Origin: Labilibaculum sp. K2S
GTDB lineage: Bacteria > Bacteroidota > Bacteroidia > Bacteroidales > Marinifilaceae
DNA length: 64,000 bases
Direction: 5' to 3'
NCBI RefSeq assembly: GCF_030372765.1
Contig: NZ_JAUCMW010000003.1
Span: forward strand, 124,001-188,000
In this document: piece after piece, positions 44,058 through 52,721 of the stretch
Position numbering within the stretch: position 1 is the first letter of the stretch
Layout of the letters: each line of letters starts with the position of its first letter
Notes under the pieces: model-generated
The model's input: only the letters and a program-made list of their open reading frames with translations
What the model was told of the DNA's origin: nothing
The model's database searches: none
Made by a program: the position numbers and the translations under genes

Positions 44058-45830
44058 ATGGAAAAAATGATCAAATTAACCATTGATAAAAAACAAGTAG
44101 AAGTACCTCAGGGAACTACTATTTTGGAAGCCGCCAAAGGAATCGGTGTTGATATTCCAACTCTTTGCTATATGCATCTTGGCGATATGGGAATTGAACA
44201 CAAGCCCGGCGGATGCCGAATTTGTGTTGTTGAGGTGGAAGGTCGTCGTAATTTGGCACCATCCTGTAACTCGAAGTGTGAGCAGGGTATGGTAATTCAT
44301 ACTCATAACATGAGAGTGTTAAATGCACGTAAAACTGTAATGGAACTGATGCTTTCAGATCATCCATTCGATTGTTTGGTGTGTGCGAAATCAGGAAACT
44401 GTGATTTGCAGTCAACGGCTCAACAATTAGGTGTTCGTGAACTGCACTATAAAGGTGAACAATCAACCTATAAAGTAGATTATTCTCCGTCGATTATTCG
44501 CGACATGGACAAATGTATCATGTGTCGCAGATGTGAAACAATGTGTAACGATGTGCAGACTGTTGGAGCTCTATCTGCAATAAACAGAGGTTTCCAATCT
44601 GTTGTTGCAACAGCTTTCGAAATGGATTTAGAAAAATCAACATGTACTTATTGCGGACAGTGTGTTGCAGTTTGTCCTACAGGAGCATTAACCGAGAAAG
44701 ATCATACGAATCAGCTGATTAGAGATCTTGCAGATCCTAAGAAGACTGTTGTGGTTCAAACTGCTCCTGCTGTACGTGCTGCTTTGGGTGAGGAGTTTGG
44801 TATGGAACCAGGAACTTTGGTGACCGGAAAAATGGTTTCAGCTCTGCGTCAGTTAGGATTTGATAATGTATTTGATACTGATTTTGCTGCTGATCTTACC
44901 ATTATGGAAGAGGGAACAGAATTATTGGGTCGTTTAAAAAGACATTTGGACGGTGATAAAGATGTTAAATTACCAATTTTAACCTCTTGTTGTCCGGGAT
45001 GGGTGAATTTCTTTGAACACCATTTTCCTGAAATGAAGGATATTCCTTCTACAGCTCGTTCTCCTCAGCAAATGTTTGGCCCTATTGCTAAAAATTATTT
45101 GGCAAAGAAAATGGGAATCGAACGTGAAGACATGATTGTTGTTTCTATTATGCCATGTTTGGCTAAGAAATACGAATGTCAACGCGATGAGTTTAAAGTT
45201 GACGGCGATCCTGATGTAAATTATTCGATTTCAACCCGTGAATTGGCAAACTTGATTAAGCAGGCTAATATGGATTTAAAAACTCTTCCGGATGAAGAAT
45301 TTGATCATCCACTTGGTGAATCTACTGGTGCGAGTGTTATTTTTGGTGCAACAGGTGGTGTTATCGAGGCTGCTGCCCGTACTGCTTATGAAATTTATAC
45401 TGGAAAAACATTAGAGAATGTGAATTTTGAGGCTTTACGTGGCATGGAAGGCATTCGAAGTGCAACGGTAGATTTTGATGGGTTAGATGTTAATATTGGT
45501 ATTGCTCACGGATTGGGAAATGCCCGTAAACTTCTCGAAGATATTCGTGATGGTAAATCAAAATATCATGCAATTGAGATTATGGCTTGTCCTGGAGGTT
45601 GTATTGGGGGTGGAGGTCAGCCATTGCATCATGGCGATTCTTCAATCCTGAAAAAACGTGCAGCGGCTCTTTATCGCGAAGATGCAGGAAAAGCGATTCG
45701 TAAGTCTCACGAGAACCCATACATTATTAAATTGTATGAAGAGTTCTTAGGTAAGCCATGCGGTGAATTATCTCACAAATTATTGCATACTCATTATTTC
45801 GATAAGAGTAAAGATATTGAGATTGAATAA
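44058..45830 (+). CDS. hndD: [FeFe] hydrogenase catalytic subunit, HndD / HydA (group A, NAD(P)-linked)
   Basis: 590 residues. N-terminal [2Fe-2S] domain (CYMHLGDM...CRIC...C), His/Cys cluster (HPFDCLVCAKSGNC), two [4Fe-4S] (CIMCRRCETMC, CTYCGQCVAVCP), then the H-cluster domain with all three signatures intact: L1 TSCCPGW (Cys311 proton relay, Cys312 ligand), L2 MPCLAKKYE, L3 MACPGGCIGGGG. C-terminus is the small-subunit-like HydB domain (NPYIIKLYEEFLGKPCGELSHKLLHTHY). It reduces protons or oxidises H2, coupled to ferredoxin and NAD(P)H through HndC. Complete by motif. Confidence 0.96.
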   Translation: MEKMIKLTIDKKQVEVPQGTTILEAAKGIGVDIPTLCYMHLGDMGIEHKPGGCRICVVEVEGRRNLAPSCNSKCEQGMVIHTHNMRVLNARKTVMELMLSDHPFDCLVCAKSGNCDLQSTAQQLGVRELHYKGEQSTYKVDYSPSIIRDMDKCIMCRRCETMCNDVQTVGALSAINRGFQSVVATAFEMDLEKSTCTYCGQCVAVCPTGALTEKDHTNQLIRDLADPKKTVVVQTAPAVRAALGEEFGMEPGTLVTGKMVSALRQLGFDNVFDTDFAADLTIMEEGTELLGRLKRHLDGDKDVKLPILTSCCPGWVNFFEHHFPEMKDIPSTARSPQQMFGPIAKNYLAKKMGIEREDMIVVSIMPCLAKKYECQRDEFKVDGDPDVNYSISTRELANLIKQANMDLKTLPDEEFDHPLGESTGASVIFGATGGVIEAAARTAYEIYTGKTLENVNFEALRGMEGIRSATVDFDGLDVNIGIAHGLGNARKLLEDIRDGKSKYHAIEIMACPGGCIGGGGQPLHHGDSSILKKRAAALYREDAGKAIRKSHENPYIIKLYEEFLGKPCGELSHKLLHTHYFDKSKDIEIE

Positions 45831-45885
45831 ATTATTTTGAACCATTAGGATTGATAAAATCCAATTAATATAAAGAGTTTATATT

Positions 45886-46365
45886 ATGGCAAAAATTAAA
45901 TTAGCAAAATCCAAAGTGGATAAACTTGTGGAGATTTGCAAATCATTTGATAATGAAGGAAGCGAGTTGATTAATGTGCTTCATAAAGCTCAGGAGACCT
46001 TTGGGTATCTTCCAGCTGAAGTTCAGGAAATTATAGCCCGCGAATTGAACGTTTCTGTTGCTCATGTTTATGGTGTAGTAACATTCTATTCATTTTTCTC
46101 GATGGTACCAAAAGGAGAATTTCCAATTTCTGTTTGTATGGGAACTGCCTGTTATGTTAGAGGTGCAGAGAAGGTGTTGGAAGAATTCAAACGTCAGTTG
46201 AGTGTTCCTGTTGGCGAAACTACTGAAGATGGTAAGTTCTCAATAAGCTGTTTGCGTTGCGTGGGGGCTTGCGGATTAGCTCCGGTTGTTACTATTGGAG
46301 AACGTGTTTACGGACGCGTTTCTGCAGGTGACGTAGCTGATATTATTAAAGAATATCAAAAATGA
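45886..46365 (+). CDS. hndA: Hydrogenase subunit HndA-like (NuoE type, [2Fe-2S])
   Basis: 159 residues. The NuoE-type thioredoxin fold binds one [2Fe-2S] by CMGTACYVRGAEKVLEEF and SCLRCVGACGLAPVVTIGE; the N-terminal helices (KSKVDKLVEICKSFDNEGSELINVLHKAQETFGYLPAEVQEIIARELNV) are typical. It docks on HndC and passes electrons from the flavin. Order B-C-D-A is less common than A-B-C-D; the last gene is 55 bases after hndD and is followed by a good terminator. Confidence 0.94.
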   Translation: MAKIKLAKSKVDKLVEICKSFDNEGSELINVLHKAQETFGYLPAEVQEIIARELNVSVAHVYGVVTFYSFFSMVPKGEFPISVCMGTACYVRGAEKVLEEFKRQLSVPVGETTEDGKFSISCLRCVGACGLAPVVTIGERVYGRVSAGDVADIIKEYQK

Positions 46366-46383
46366 AGTGCTATTTTGTATTTG

Positions 46384-46414
46384 AAACCTCCGGCTCTTGA
46401 GTCGGAGGTTTTTT
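46384..46414 (+). terminator. Terminator of the hydrogenase operon
   Basis: AAACCTCCG (46384-46392) pairs with CGGAGGTTT (46403-46411); the inner GCTC/GAGT bases can add pairs. A T run follows. Confidence 0.88.
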
Positions 46415-46463
46415 ATTATTACAGATTTTTGTTGTCAGTTTAAATAATATCTGATTTTGAAGC

Positions 46464-46494
46464 AAAAAAAAACACTGCAATTATGCAGTGTTTT
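46464..46494 (-). terminator. Terminator of the kelch-repeat gene
   Basis: AAAACACTGCA (46469-46479) and TGCAGTGTTTT (46484-46494) are perfect inverted copies around a 4-base loop. On the minus strand the hairpin is followed by eight or more T, so it serves the converging minus-strand gene. Confidence 0.85.
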
Positions 46495-46516
46495 GAATTA
46501 AATATTTGGAGATAAT

Positions 46517-47521
46517 TTAGAAATTATCATCATCAGTTTCTTTCATCGTTGGATTAAATTCCCACATGTTACTAAGGTAACCATTACCGTATCCAGTTGC
46601 AATAAATCCTTTGTTGTTTAAAGAGAAACCAACAGCACCTTCTCTTACGCCAACTTCATATTCTAAAGACGTTTTTTCGCTCCAATCATCTATTGTTGGA
46701 TTATATTCCCATACCTCATTTGTGTAAGATCCAGTTTTTCCTGTAGCCACATAACCTTTGTTGTTAATCACAAAAGAAACTGCCTCAGAACGTTGTACAT
46801 CTTCCCATTTGTTATCCTTATTCAAACTTTTTTTGGCTGTGAAACCTACTGCCGGATCAAATTCCCATACATCATTGGCACTACCTTCGCCTGAAATAAT
46901 ATAGGCTTTTCCACCAATAACAAAGCTGGTTGTGTTTCTACATTTTTCTCCGTTAAAATTAATTTTAGACCAAACTCCATTTTCAAATTTGTAAAAATCT
47001 TTAAGAAGGCTTCTGTCTTCTCCCTCAAGGAAACCGTATCCTGTACCAACATATCCAATGTTGTTGATTGAGAAAGCAACCGCATCTTGTCTTTTACTGC
47101 CAGGAAATTCACCTGCTACTAAAGTCCAGGTTCCAATTTCCTTGCCATCAGCATCAACAGCCGGAGTATATTCATAAAAATCAGATAAACGATTGTCTTC
47201 GTCATCTACTCCTGTACCTACGTATCCTTTAGAGTTTGCAGTAAATGCAACAGCTTTTAATCTTGCTGTACCAGGGAAATCAGCAATTTTCTCCCAATCT
47301 CGGGTAATTGTATATTTGTAGAATGAAGTTAATGCATCTTTGCCATTAAAACCTGTTCCAACATAAACAGCATCATCAATAACAAAGCTAACAGCTCCAC
47401 TACGCTCAATACCCGGAAAAGTTGAGCTTTTAATCCAGTTACCATCTAGGTTGTCGCTACTGCCACAGCTGGTTATAAATAGAGATAATGCGAAAAATGC
47501 AAATAGTAATCTTAGTTTCAT
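46517..47521 (-). CDS. Kelch-repeat lipoprotein
   Basis: 334 residues; lipoprotein signal with lipobox ITSC (Cys about 19), so surface or periplasm-anchored. Six kelch-like blades: SGAVSFVIDDAVYVGTGF, KAVAFTANSKGYVGTGV, DAVAFSINNIGYVGTGYG, NTTSFVIGGKAYIISGEG, EAVSFVINNKGYVATGKT, GAVGFSLNNKGFIATGYG. This predicts a beta-propeller. No enzyme residues are visible. It converges on the hydrogenase operon. Family members bind partners or glycans; role here unknown. Confidence 0.8.
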   Translation of the reverse strand: MKLRLLFAFFALSLFITSCGSSDNLDGNWIKSSTFPGIERSGAVSFVIDDAVYVGTGFNGKDALTSFYKYTITRDWEKIADFPGTARLKAVAFTANSKGYVGTGVDDEDNRLSDFYEYTPAVDADGKEIGTWTLVAGEFPGSKRQDAVAFSINNIGYVGTGYGFLEGEDRSLLKDFYKFENGVWSKINFNGEKCRNTTSFVIGGKAYIISGEGSANDVWEFDPAVGFTAKKSLNKDNKWEDVQRSEAVSFVINNKGYVATGKTGSYTNEVWEYNPTIDDWSEKTSLEYEVGVREGAVGFSLNNKGFIATGYGNGYLSNMWEFNPTMKETDDDNF

Positions 47522-47603
47522 TTGTTATGAGTTTATCAATAAATATTGTAATTATTAAACTTTAAAAATGAAGAGAAAAAAGTATTCCCGTCCATATTGA
47601 GGA

Positions 47604-47611
47604 CAAATATA
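47604..47611 (-). promoter_or_regulatory. -7 element of the kelch gene
   Basis: The minus strand reads TATATTTG, a perfect TAnnTTTG, about 82 bases before the ATG. No clear TTTG partner. Confidence 0.4.
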
Positions 47612-47675
47612 AATAAAATTCAATAGGATTGTTTTTCTGTTCCTGAAAATAATGGGTTGTTTAGAAAATTTAACA

Positions 47676-47705
47676 TTTAGAATAACGATATTTTATATAC
47701 ATTTG
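47676..47705 (+). promoter_or_regulatory. Promoter of the DUF4270 gene
   Basis: TACATTTG at 47698-47705 fits TAnnTTTG; the -33 element is imperfect (TTTA at 47676-47679) with an 18-base spacer. It lies about 96 bases before the ATG at 47801. Confidence 0.5.
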
Positions 47706-47800
47706 CGGGGTGTTTGATGATTTTAGTTAATTGTTGGCATAGTTTTTTGTTCATGATTTATCTTTTTCCTTATATGATTAGTAAACCGTATTTATTAAAA

Positions 47801-49258
47801 ATGAGAAAACTTATTACTATACTATTTGTTTCTGTTCTTGGTTTTTTTACCAGTTGCAATTCAGATACTTTTCAGGAACACGAGATCGGTGACAATTTAA
47901 TCGATAAATCGACTGAAGTACATTTAATAGACACATTTACTGTGCAAAGTGCAACTGTAAAATTGGATTCGGTATTAACTTCAGGTTATCCAGATATTTC
48001 ACGACCTTATACTAATATTTTGTTTGGGGGCTACCATGATGATCACTTTGGTGATGTTACATCTGAGTTTTATACTACTTTAAGTTTGGGTGGTGCTTTT
48101 GAAATGGTGGCTGATATAAATAATAAGAAAAATATACCATTGCAATTTGATTCTTTGGTTTTTATAGGTTTTCCAGATACACGTTATTACGGGGATACCT
48201 TACAAGAGCAAACAATTAGTTTTCATAAATTAAATAAAGAGATTTATTTGCCAAATGGACAAAAAGGATTTTATGGACATCATACTATCGCCAATGATGA
48301 TGTTGCATTTGGAAGTTCGGCATTTTATCTTAAACCTAGAAAGCAATCGGTAGAAATTAAGACAATCGGCGATAAAGCGATACCTGAAATAGAGAGAAAA
48401 AGGGACGGTTTACGTTTGAGAATAGCAGATGCTTTTGGACAGGATATTGTGAACCGGGTTAATTCGAATGATGATACGTTGCATAATATTTTTAAATGGA
48501 GAAAGTTTTTTAATGGAATGGTTTTGAAGCCCGGTTCGGGAAATTCTGTGATGTTTTCGTTTAAATTAGGAGATCCGGGAATGAAACTGCGTCTTTATTT
48601 TACCTATTCCGGGAGCAAAAAAGGCTATCATGATTTTCCTGTTGTAATCTCGAGGAATAGAAGTTCTGAGAGTACTTTGCCCTACTACAATTTTTCCAAT
48701 TTTATTTCAGACAAAACTTCAACACCTCAGGATTTGGGTCGGATTGTTGAAGAAACAGAAGAACTGAAATCGGAAGAGACCGATAACCTCGCATTTATTC
48801 AGGGAGGGATTGGATTTTATGCAAAAGTGAAAATCCCTTACGTTGAAAATTTAAATAATTTGGGTGTAACAGGTGGTGTATTGAAATCTGAGTTGATTTT
48901 TTATCCTTTAGAGGGAAGTTTTGATAACTCAATTTTCAGGTTGCCATCTTCTGCGATTAGTGTATATGTTACAAACAGGGATAATAATAGAGTGGCGGCG
49001 TTAACAGACTCAAGAGGCTCTGCTTTATCAGCTGTATATAACAATTACACAGAGCATAAAAATGAAGGGTACTATTCTATAGATCTAACAAGCTATGTTA
49101 ATGGTATTCTTACTAATGGTCAGGATTTTGAAGATGGATTATTAATTGGTTTCTCTTATGAAAATATTGGAAATACATTTGATCGGATGATTATTGAAAA
49201 TGATCCTGGTTCTGATTTTAGAATTCGCCTAAAAACAACTTACGTTGTACAAAATTAA
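47801..49258 (+). CDS. DUF4270 family lipoprotein
   Basis: 485 residues. Lipoprotein signal MRKLITILFVSVLGFFTSC with the Cys at about 19, then DUF4270 sequence (GDNLIDKSTEVHLIDTFTVQSATVKLDSVLTSG, LLFG-like NILFGGYHDDHFG, ...GILTNGQDFEDGLLIGF). DUF4270 is a Bacteroidota surface/periplasmic family of unknown function. I start at 47801; an earlier in-frame ATG at 47714 would add an unlikely second hydrophobic leader. The next gene encodes an outer-membrane protein 34 bases downstream; the pair is probably one operon. Confidence 0.8.
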   Translation: MRKLITILFVSVLGFFTSCNSDTFQEHEIGDNLIDKSTEVHLIDTFTVQSATVKLDSVLTSGYPDISRPYTNILFGGYHDDHFGDVTSEFYTTLSLGGAFEMVADINNKKNIPLQFDSLVFIGFPDTRYYGDTLQEQTISFHKLNKEIYLPNGQKGFYGHHTIANDDVAFGSSAFYLKPRKQSVEIKTIGDKAIPEIERKRDGLRLRIADAFGQDIVNRVNSNDDTLHNIFKWRKFFNGMVLKPGSGNSVMFSFKLGDPGMKLRLYFTYSGSKKGYHDFPVVISRNRSSESTLPYYNFSNFISDKTSTPQDLGRIVEETEELKSEETDNLAFIQGGIGFYAKVKIPYVENLNNLGVTGGVLKSELIFYPLEGSFDNSIFRLPSSAISVYVTNRDNNRVAALTDSRGSALSAVYNNYTEHKNEGYYSIDLTSYVNGILTNGQDFEDGLLIGFSYENIGNTFDRMIIENDPGSDFRIRLKTTYVVQN

Positions 49259-49292
49259 TTACTAAACGTTGAATAATATTAATTGCAATTAT

Positions 49293-50576
49293 ATGTGGAA
49301 CGTAAGAATGAATATTAACTTTTTTAATTCTACCGGAAAAATTACAGCACTGTTTGTTTTAGGTTTGTTACTTATTACTTCGAATGTTTTTTCTCAAAAT
49401 AATACAAGTTCTCCTTATTCTTATTTTGGATTGGGTGAGCGCATGCAAAATATAAATGGAAATAGTGCTGCAATGGGTGGTGTTAGCTACGGTTACAAGA
49501 GAGGCGATGTTCTCAACTTAAGTAATCCGGCATCCTTAAGTAGTATTGACAGCTTAAAATTCCATTTTAATATTGGTACGACTTTTAAGTTTAGCAAATT
49601 AAATCAAGGAGATAAGAGTGATCACTTTAATGATTTTAATTTGTCGAGAATTGCATTTGGCTTTAAAGTTTCTCCTAGATATGGAACAGCTTTATCTATT
49701 TCACCTTATTCCAGTTTAGGTTATGAGATCAACAAACGTGATGAAATACTTGGAGATTCAAGAAGTGTGATTAGATCGCTGTTAGGATCGGGAGGGCTAA
49801 ATCAGTTTGTCTGGTCAAATGGAGTTCAGTTAAGCAAAGATTTATCTTTAGGGGTAAATGGTATTTATTTATTTGGAAACAATACCCGAAGCGAAGATGT
49901 CGTAATTGAAGGTGGGGCTTCTACAGTTTATCGTGGTAAAACAGAATTAATATCTAAGGGGTTATATTTTAATTTGGCTCTGCAATACGAAAGAACCTTT
50001 GGAGATTATAAAATTAATTTTGGCGGTATGTATCAGCCGAACATTGGTGTGGATGCGAAGAGGATTACAAGTGTTAGTGTTTCAAATAGTGCGGCAATTA
50101 AATTTGAGGATGAGGATCGTGGCACCTTTGATGTTCCGGAAAGTTTTGGTGCGGGTTTTGGATTAAATAAGGGAAAACACTTTTGGTTTGGCGGCGATTA
50201 TACTCATGAAAAATGGAAAGGAACAAGAATTTTTGATGAAGTTACTGATCTGGTTAACCGTGATAAGTTTAGTCTTGGAATGGAGTATAATGCCAATGAT
50301 GGTTATGCAAGGAAATTCTTAAAGAAAATGACTTATCGTATGGGCGGATTTTATGATACTGGTTATATAAAAGTAGGAGGTAATAATATCGATTCTTATG
50401 GGCTTAGTTTGGGACTTGGAATTCCGATGGCACAACAGAAAGGAATGTTGAATATAGCATTAGAATTCGGGAGTACCGGAACCTTAAGTAATAATATGGT
50501 GCGTGAAGATTTCACTCGAATAACAATTGATTTTAATCTGTTTGAAACTTGGTTTGTAAAACGTAAGTATCAATAA
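49293..50576 (+). CDS. Outer-membrane beta-barrel protein
   Basis: 427 residues. Signal peptide (ITALFVLGLLLITSNVFSQ), then SPYSYFGLGERMQNINGNSAAMGGVSYGYKRGDVLNLSNPASLSSIDSL, which resembles FadL/PorV-like Bacteroidota barrels, and many amphipathic strands (KINFGGMYQPNIGVDAKRI, FWFGGDYTHEKW). It ends LFETWFVKRKYQ. No ligand evident. Starts at 49269 (TTG), 49293 or 49308 are possible; I use the ATG at 49293. DUF4270 plus an OMP is a recurrent pair. Confidence 0.72.
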   Translation: MWNVRMNINFFNSTGKITALFVLGLLLITSNVFSQNNTSSPYSYFGLGERMQNINGNSAAMGGVSYGYKRGDVLNLSNPASLSSIDSLKFHFNIGTTFKFSKLNQGDKSDHFNDFNLSRIAFGFKVSPRYGTALSISPYSSLGYEINKRDEILGDSRSVIRSLLGSGGLNQFVWSNGVQLSKDLSLGVNGIYLFGNNTRSEDVVIEGGASTVYRGKTELISKGLYFNLALQYERTFGDYKINFGGMYQPNIGVDAKRITSVSVSNSAAIKFEDEDRGTFDVPESFGAGFGLNKGKHFWFGGDYTHEKWKGTRIFDEVTDLVNRDKFSLGMEYNANDGYARKFLKKMTYRMGGFYDTGYIKVGGNNIDSYGLSLGLGIPMAQQKGMLNIALEFGSTGTLSNNMVREDFTRITIDFNLFETWFVKRKYQ

Positions 50577-50598
50577 TAGATCTCATTAATTTATGTAT

Positions 50599-50630
50599 AA
50601 CCCAAGGCAGTTTTAGCCTTGGGTTTTTTT
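50599..50630 (+). terminator. Terminator of the DUF4270-OMP pair
   Basis: AACCCAAGGC (50599-50608) pairs perfectly with GCCTTGGGTT (50616-50625) around a 7-base loop, then a T run. Confidence 0.92.
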
Positions 50631-50676
50631 ATGGAATACAAATAAAAATATAATAACTCTTAAACTCTAAATTATT

Positions 50677-50706
50677 CTTGAATCAAAATAATAATGTTTA
50701 ATTTTG
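50677..50706 (+). promoter_or_regulatory. Promoter of hydG
   Basis: CTTG at 50677-50680 (one mismatch to TTTG) and TAATTTTG at 50699-50706 with an 18-base spacer. Transcription would start about 75 bases before hydG. Confidence 0.5.
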
Positions 50707-50784
50707 ATCTGAAAACTAACAAAGTACATGAAAATATGGGGGCGTATGTGCTATCCATTTTTTTGTAACAATACAGCGCAAAAC

Positions 50785-52218
50785 ATGAAAATGATCTACA
50801 AACCTCAGGAGTATCGGATTAAAGATGAAAGGATGAAACCTTTTATTGATGAATCTGAAATTTGGGAGATTTTGGAAGAAGCCCAACCAACTGAAGAAAA
50901 TGTTCGTCGAATTATTCAAAAATCATTGAATAAGAATCGGTTAAGCTTGCAGGAGACTGCCGTTTTATTAAAGGTTGAAGATGAAAAATTAATTGAAGAA
51001 ATTAAAGCTGGGGCAAGAGAGCTTAAAGAAAAGATATATGGTGACCGTATCGTTATTTTTGCTCCTTTGTATATTGGGAATAAGTGTGTAAATAATTGTA
51101 CCTATTGTGGTTTTAGAGCCTCAAATATCAAACAAAAAAGGACAACACTTGCACACGAGCAAATTAGAGCGGAAGTTAAGGCCTTAGAGGATTCCGGTCA
51201 AAAAAGACTGATACTGGTTTATGGAGAACACCCAATGTACGATGCTGATTTTATTGCTGATTCTGTAAAGACAGTATATGATGTGAAATCGGGTAATGGC
51301 GAGATCAGAAGAGTTAACATCAATGCGGCACCTCTTGATATTGAAGGATTTAAAATAGTTAAGGAATCGGGAATTGGAACCTATCAGATTTTTCAGGAAA
51401 CCTACCACCGTGAGGCATATGCTAAATATCACTTAAGTGGTAAAAAGAGAGATTTTGAGTGGCGGATAACTGGTCTTGACAGAGCACAGGAGGCGTTAAT
51501 TGATGATGTTGGTATTGGTGCATTGTTTGGTTTGTATGATTGGAAATATGAAGTGTTAGGTTTGCTTCGTCATGTGAATCATTTCGAAGCCTGTTACAAT
51601 GTTGGACCACACACAATTTCTTTCCCGCGAATTAAAGCGGCTTCCGATTCTAATATTGATCCGGAATTTGAAGTTAGCGACAAGGATTTTGTTAGACTTG
51701 TTGCGATTCTTAGACTGGCAGTTCCTTATACGGGAATGATTCTTACAGCCAGAGAGTCAAAGGAAATAAGAGAAGAGGTTATTAAGTTGGGGGTTTCTCA
51801 GATTGATGCTGGTACGAACATCCAATTAGGAGGATATTCAGAAGATAATGCTAAAGAGCAAAAACTGGAGCAGGAACAATTTGAAATTGGAGATCCCCGT
51901 AGTTTATCGGAAGTGATTGATGAGCTTTTGGATAAGAAGTATTTGCCTTCATTCTGTACTGCCTGTTATCGGAAAGGTAGAACGGGAGAGCATTTTATGG
52001 AGTTTTCTGTTCCTGGTTTTATAAAACGGTTTTGTTCTCAAAATGCGATTCTAACTTTAGCTGAGTATTTGGAGGATTACGCCACACCAGAGATGAAAAA
52101 GAAGGGATATGATTTAATCGAAGTGAAGATTGATGAATTGAAAGATTTTCAGAAAACTGAAGATTTGCTTAAACGTTTGGAGATGGTGAAACAAGGGGAA
52201 CGTGATCTTTATTATTAG
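50785..52218 (+). CDS. hydG: [FeFe] hydrogenase maturase HydG (radical SAM tyrosine lyase)
   Basis: 477 residues. Radical-SAM motif CVNNCTYC (Cys101, 105, 108) near the start of the barrel, and the diagnostic C-terminal second cluster motif CTAC followed by 22 residues and Cys (C-X2-C-X22-C). HydG splits tyrosine to give CO and cyanide for the H-cluster diiron site. The ATG at 50785 is chosen because MIYKPQEYRIKDERMKPFIDESEIWEIL is a usual start; an earlier ATG at 50728 would add a Cys-rich leader. The monocistronic layout is next to the TM1266-type regulator and faces hydE. Confidence 0.95.
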   Translation: MKMIYKPQEYRIKDERMKPFIDESEIWEILEEAQPTEENVRRIIQKSLNKNRLSLQETAVLLKVEDEKLIEEIKAGARELKEKIYGDRIVIFAPLYIGNKCVNNCTYCGFRASNIKQKRTTLAHEQIRAEVKALEDSGQKRLILVYGEHPMYDADFIADSVKTVYDVKSGNGEIRRVNINAAPLDIEGFKIVKESGIGTYQIFQETYHREAYAKYHLSGKKRDFEWRITGLDRAQEALIDDVGIGALFGLYDWKYEVLGLLRHVNHFEACYNVGPHTISFPRIKAASDSNIDPEFEVSDKDFVRLVAILRLAVPYTGMILTARESKEIREEVIKLGVSQIDAGTNIQLGGYSEDNAKEQKLEQEQFEIGDPRSLSEVIDELLDKKYLPSFCTACYRKGRTGEHFMEFSVPGFIKRFCSQNAILTLAEYLEDYATPEMKKKGYDLIEVKIDELKDFQKTEDLLKRLEMVKQGERDLYY

Positions 52219-52265
52219 CAATTTAAAGCGAATTTTTATTTTTGGAGATGAGATGTTTTTTGTAA

Positions 52266-52299
52266 CTTGTTACTGATCCGTCTGACGACTCTAAATTTG
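52266..52299 (+). promoter_or_regulatory. Promoter of the TM1266-like gene
   Basis: TAAATTTG at 52292-52299 is a perfect -7 box ending 5 bases before the ATG; a CTTG at 52266-52269 is 22 bases upstream. The transcript would be leaderless or nearly so. Confidence 0.45.
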
Positions 52300-52304
52300 C
52301 TTTT

Positions 52305-52568
52305 ATGGAAACATCAGCTATTTGGATATTTGGTATCCTTATCCGCGACAAAGAAAAAGAAGATGGTTGTGTACAGAAAATTCTAGTTCAATATGCAGAT
52401 TCTATTAAAACCCGCTTGGGTTTATATGATGTTGAACATCGGAAGAGTCATCCTCAGGGGTTGCTTTTGATTCAGGTGATTGGATCAAAAAAAGAAATGG
52501 AACAATTCGAAAAAGAAATTTATATGATTGAAGGAGTTGAAATTCAACATATGATGTTTGAATCGTAG
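52305..52568 (+). CDS. TM1266-type iron-only hydrogenase system regulator (putative)
   Basis: 87 residues: METSAIWIFGILIRDKEKEDGCVQKILVQYADSIKTRLGLYDVEHRKSHPQGLLLIQVIGSKKEMEQFEKEIYMIEGVEIQHMMFES. The pattern is the ferredoxin-like fold of small ligand-binding regulators related to NikR C-domains, called 'iron-only hydrogenase system regulator'. It has no DNA-binding helix, so it is unlikely to bind DNA alone. Placed between hydG and hydE as in many anaerobes. The function is predicted only by genome context. Confidence 0.85.
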   Translation: METSAIWIFGILIRDKEKEDGCVQKILVQYADSIKTRLGLYDVEHRKSHPQGLLLIQVIGSKKEMEQFEKEIYMIEGVEIQHMMFES

Positions 52569-52574
52569 CGACTA

Positions 52575-52603
52575 AAAAAGTTCGGTATTGCCGAACTTTT
52601 TTT
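52575..52603 (+). terminator. Terminator of the TM1266-like gene
   Basis: AAAAAGTTCGG (52575-52585) pairs perfectly with CCGAACTTTTT (52591-52601) around a 5-base loop. It is A-rich on the left, so it also works for the converging strand. Confidence 0.88.
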
Positions 52604-52721
52604 ACATCGCTTTTTTTAGTTCTATAACAAAATGGGAGTCTTTTCCGGGTTCACTTTCGCACCATACTTTATCTTTCATTGCCTCTATGTATTTTTTAAT
52701 AATGGATAATCTCAGGCTTGT
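52602..52721 (-). pseudogene. Remnant of a histidine-kinase C-terminus behind hydE
   Basis: Reading the minus strand in the same frame as hydE, past its TAA stop, gives TSLRLSIIKKYIEAM, then KDKVWCESEPGKDSHF and VIELKKAM followed by a stop. This matches the end of a GHKL histidine kinase (G2 box like GLGLSI, then the SEPGKGSTF block) with decayed glycines. It is about 39 codons, has no start, and is separated from hydE by one stop codon. I call it a gene remnant; functional stop-codon readthrough is unlikely. Confidence 0.65.
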
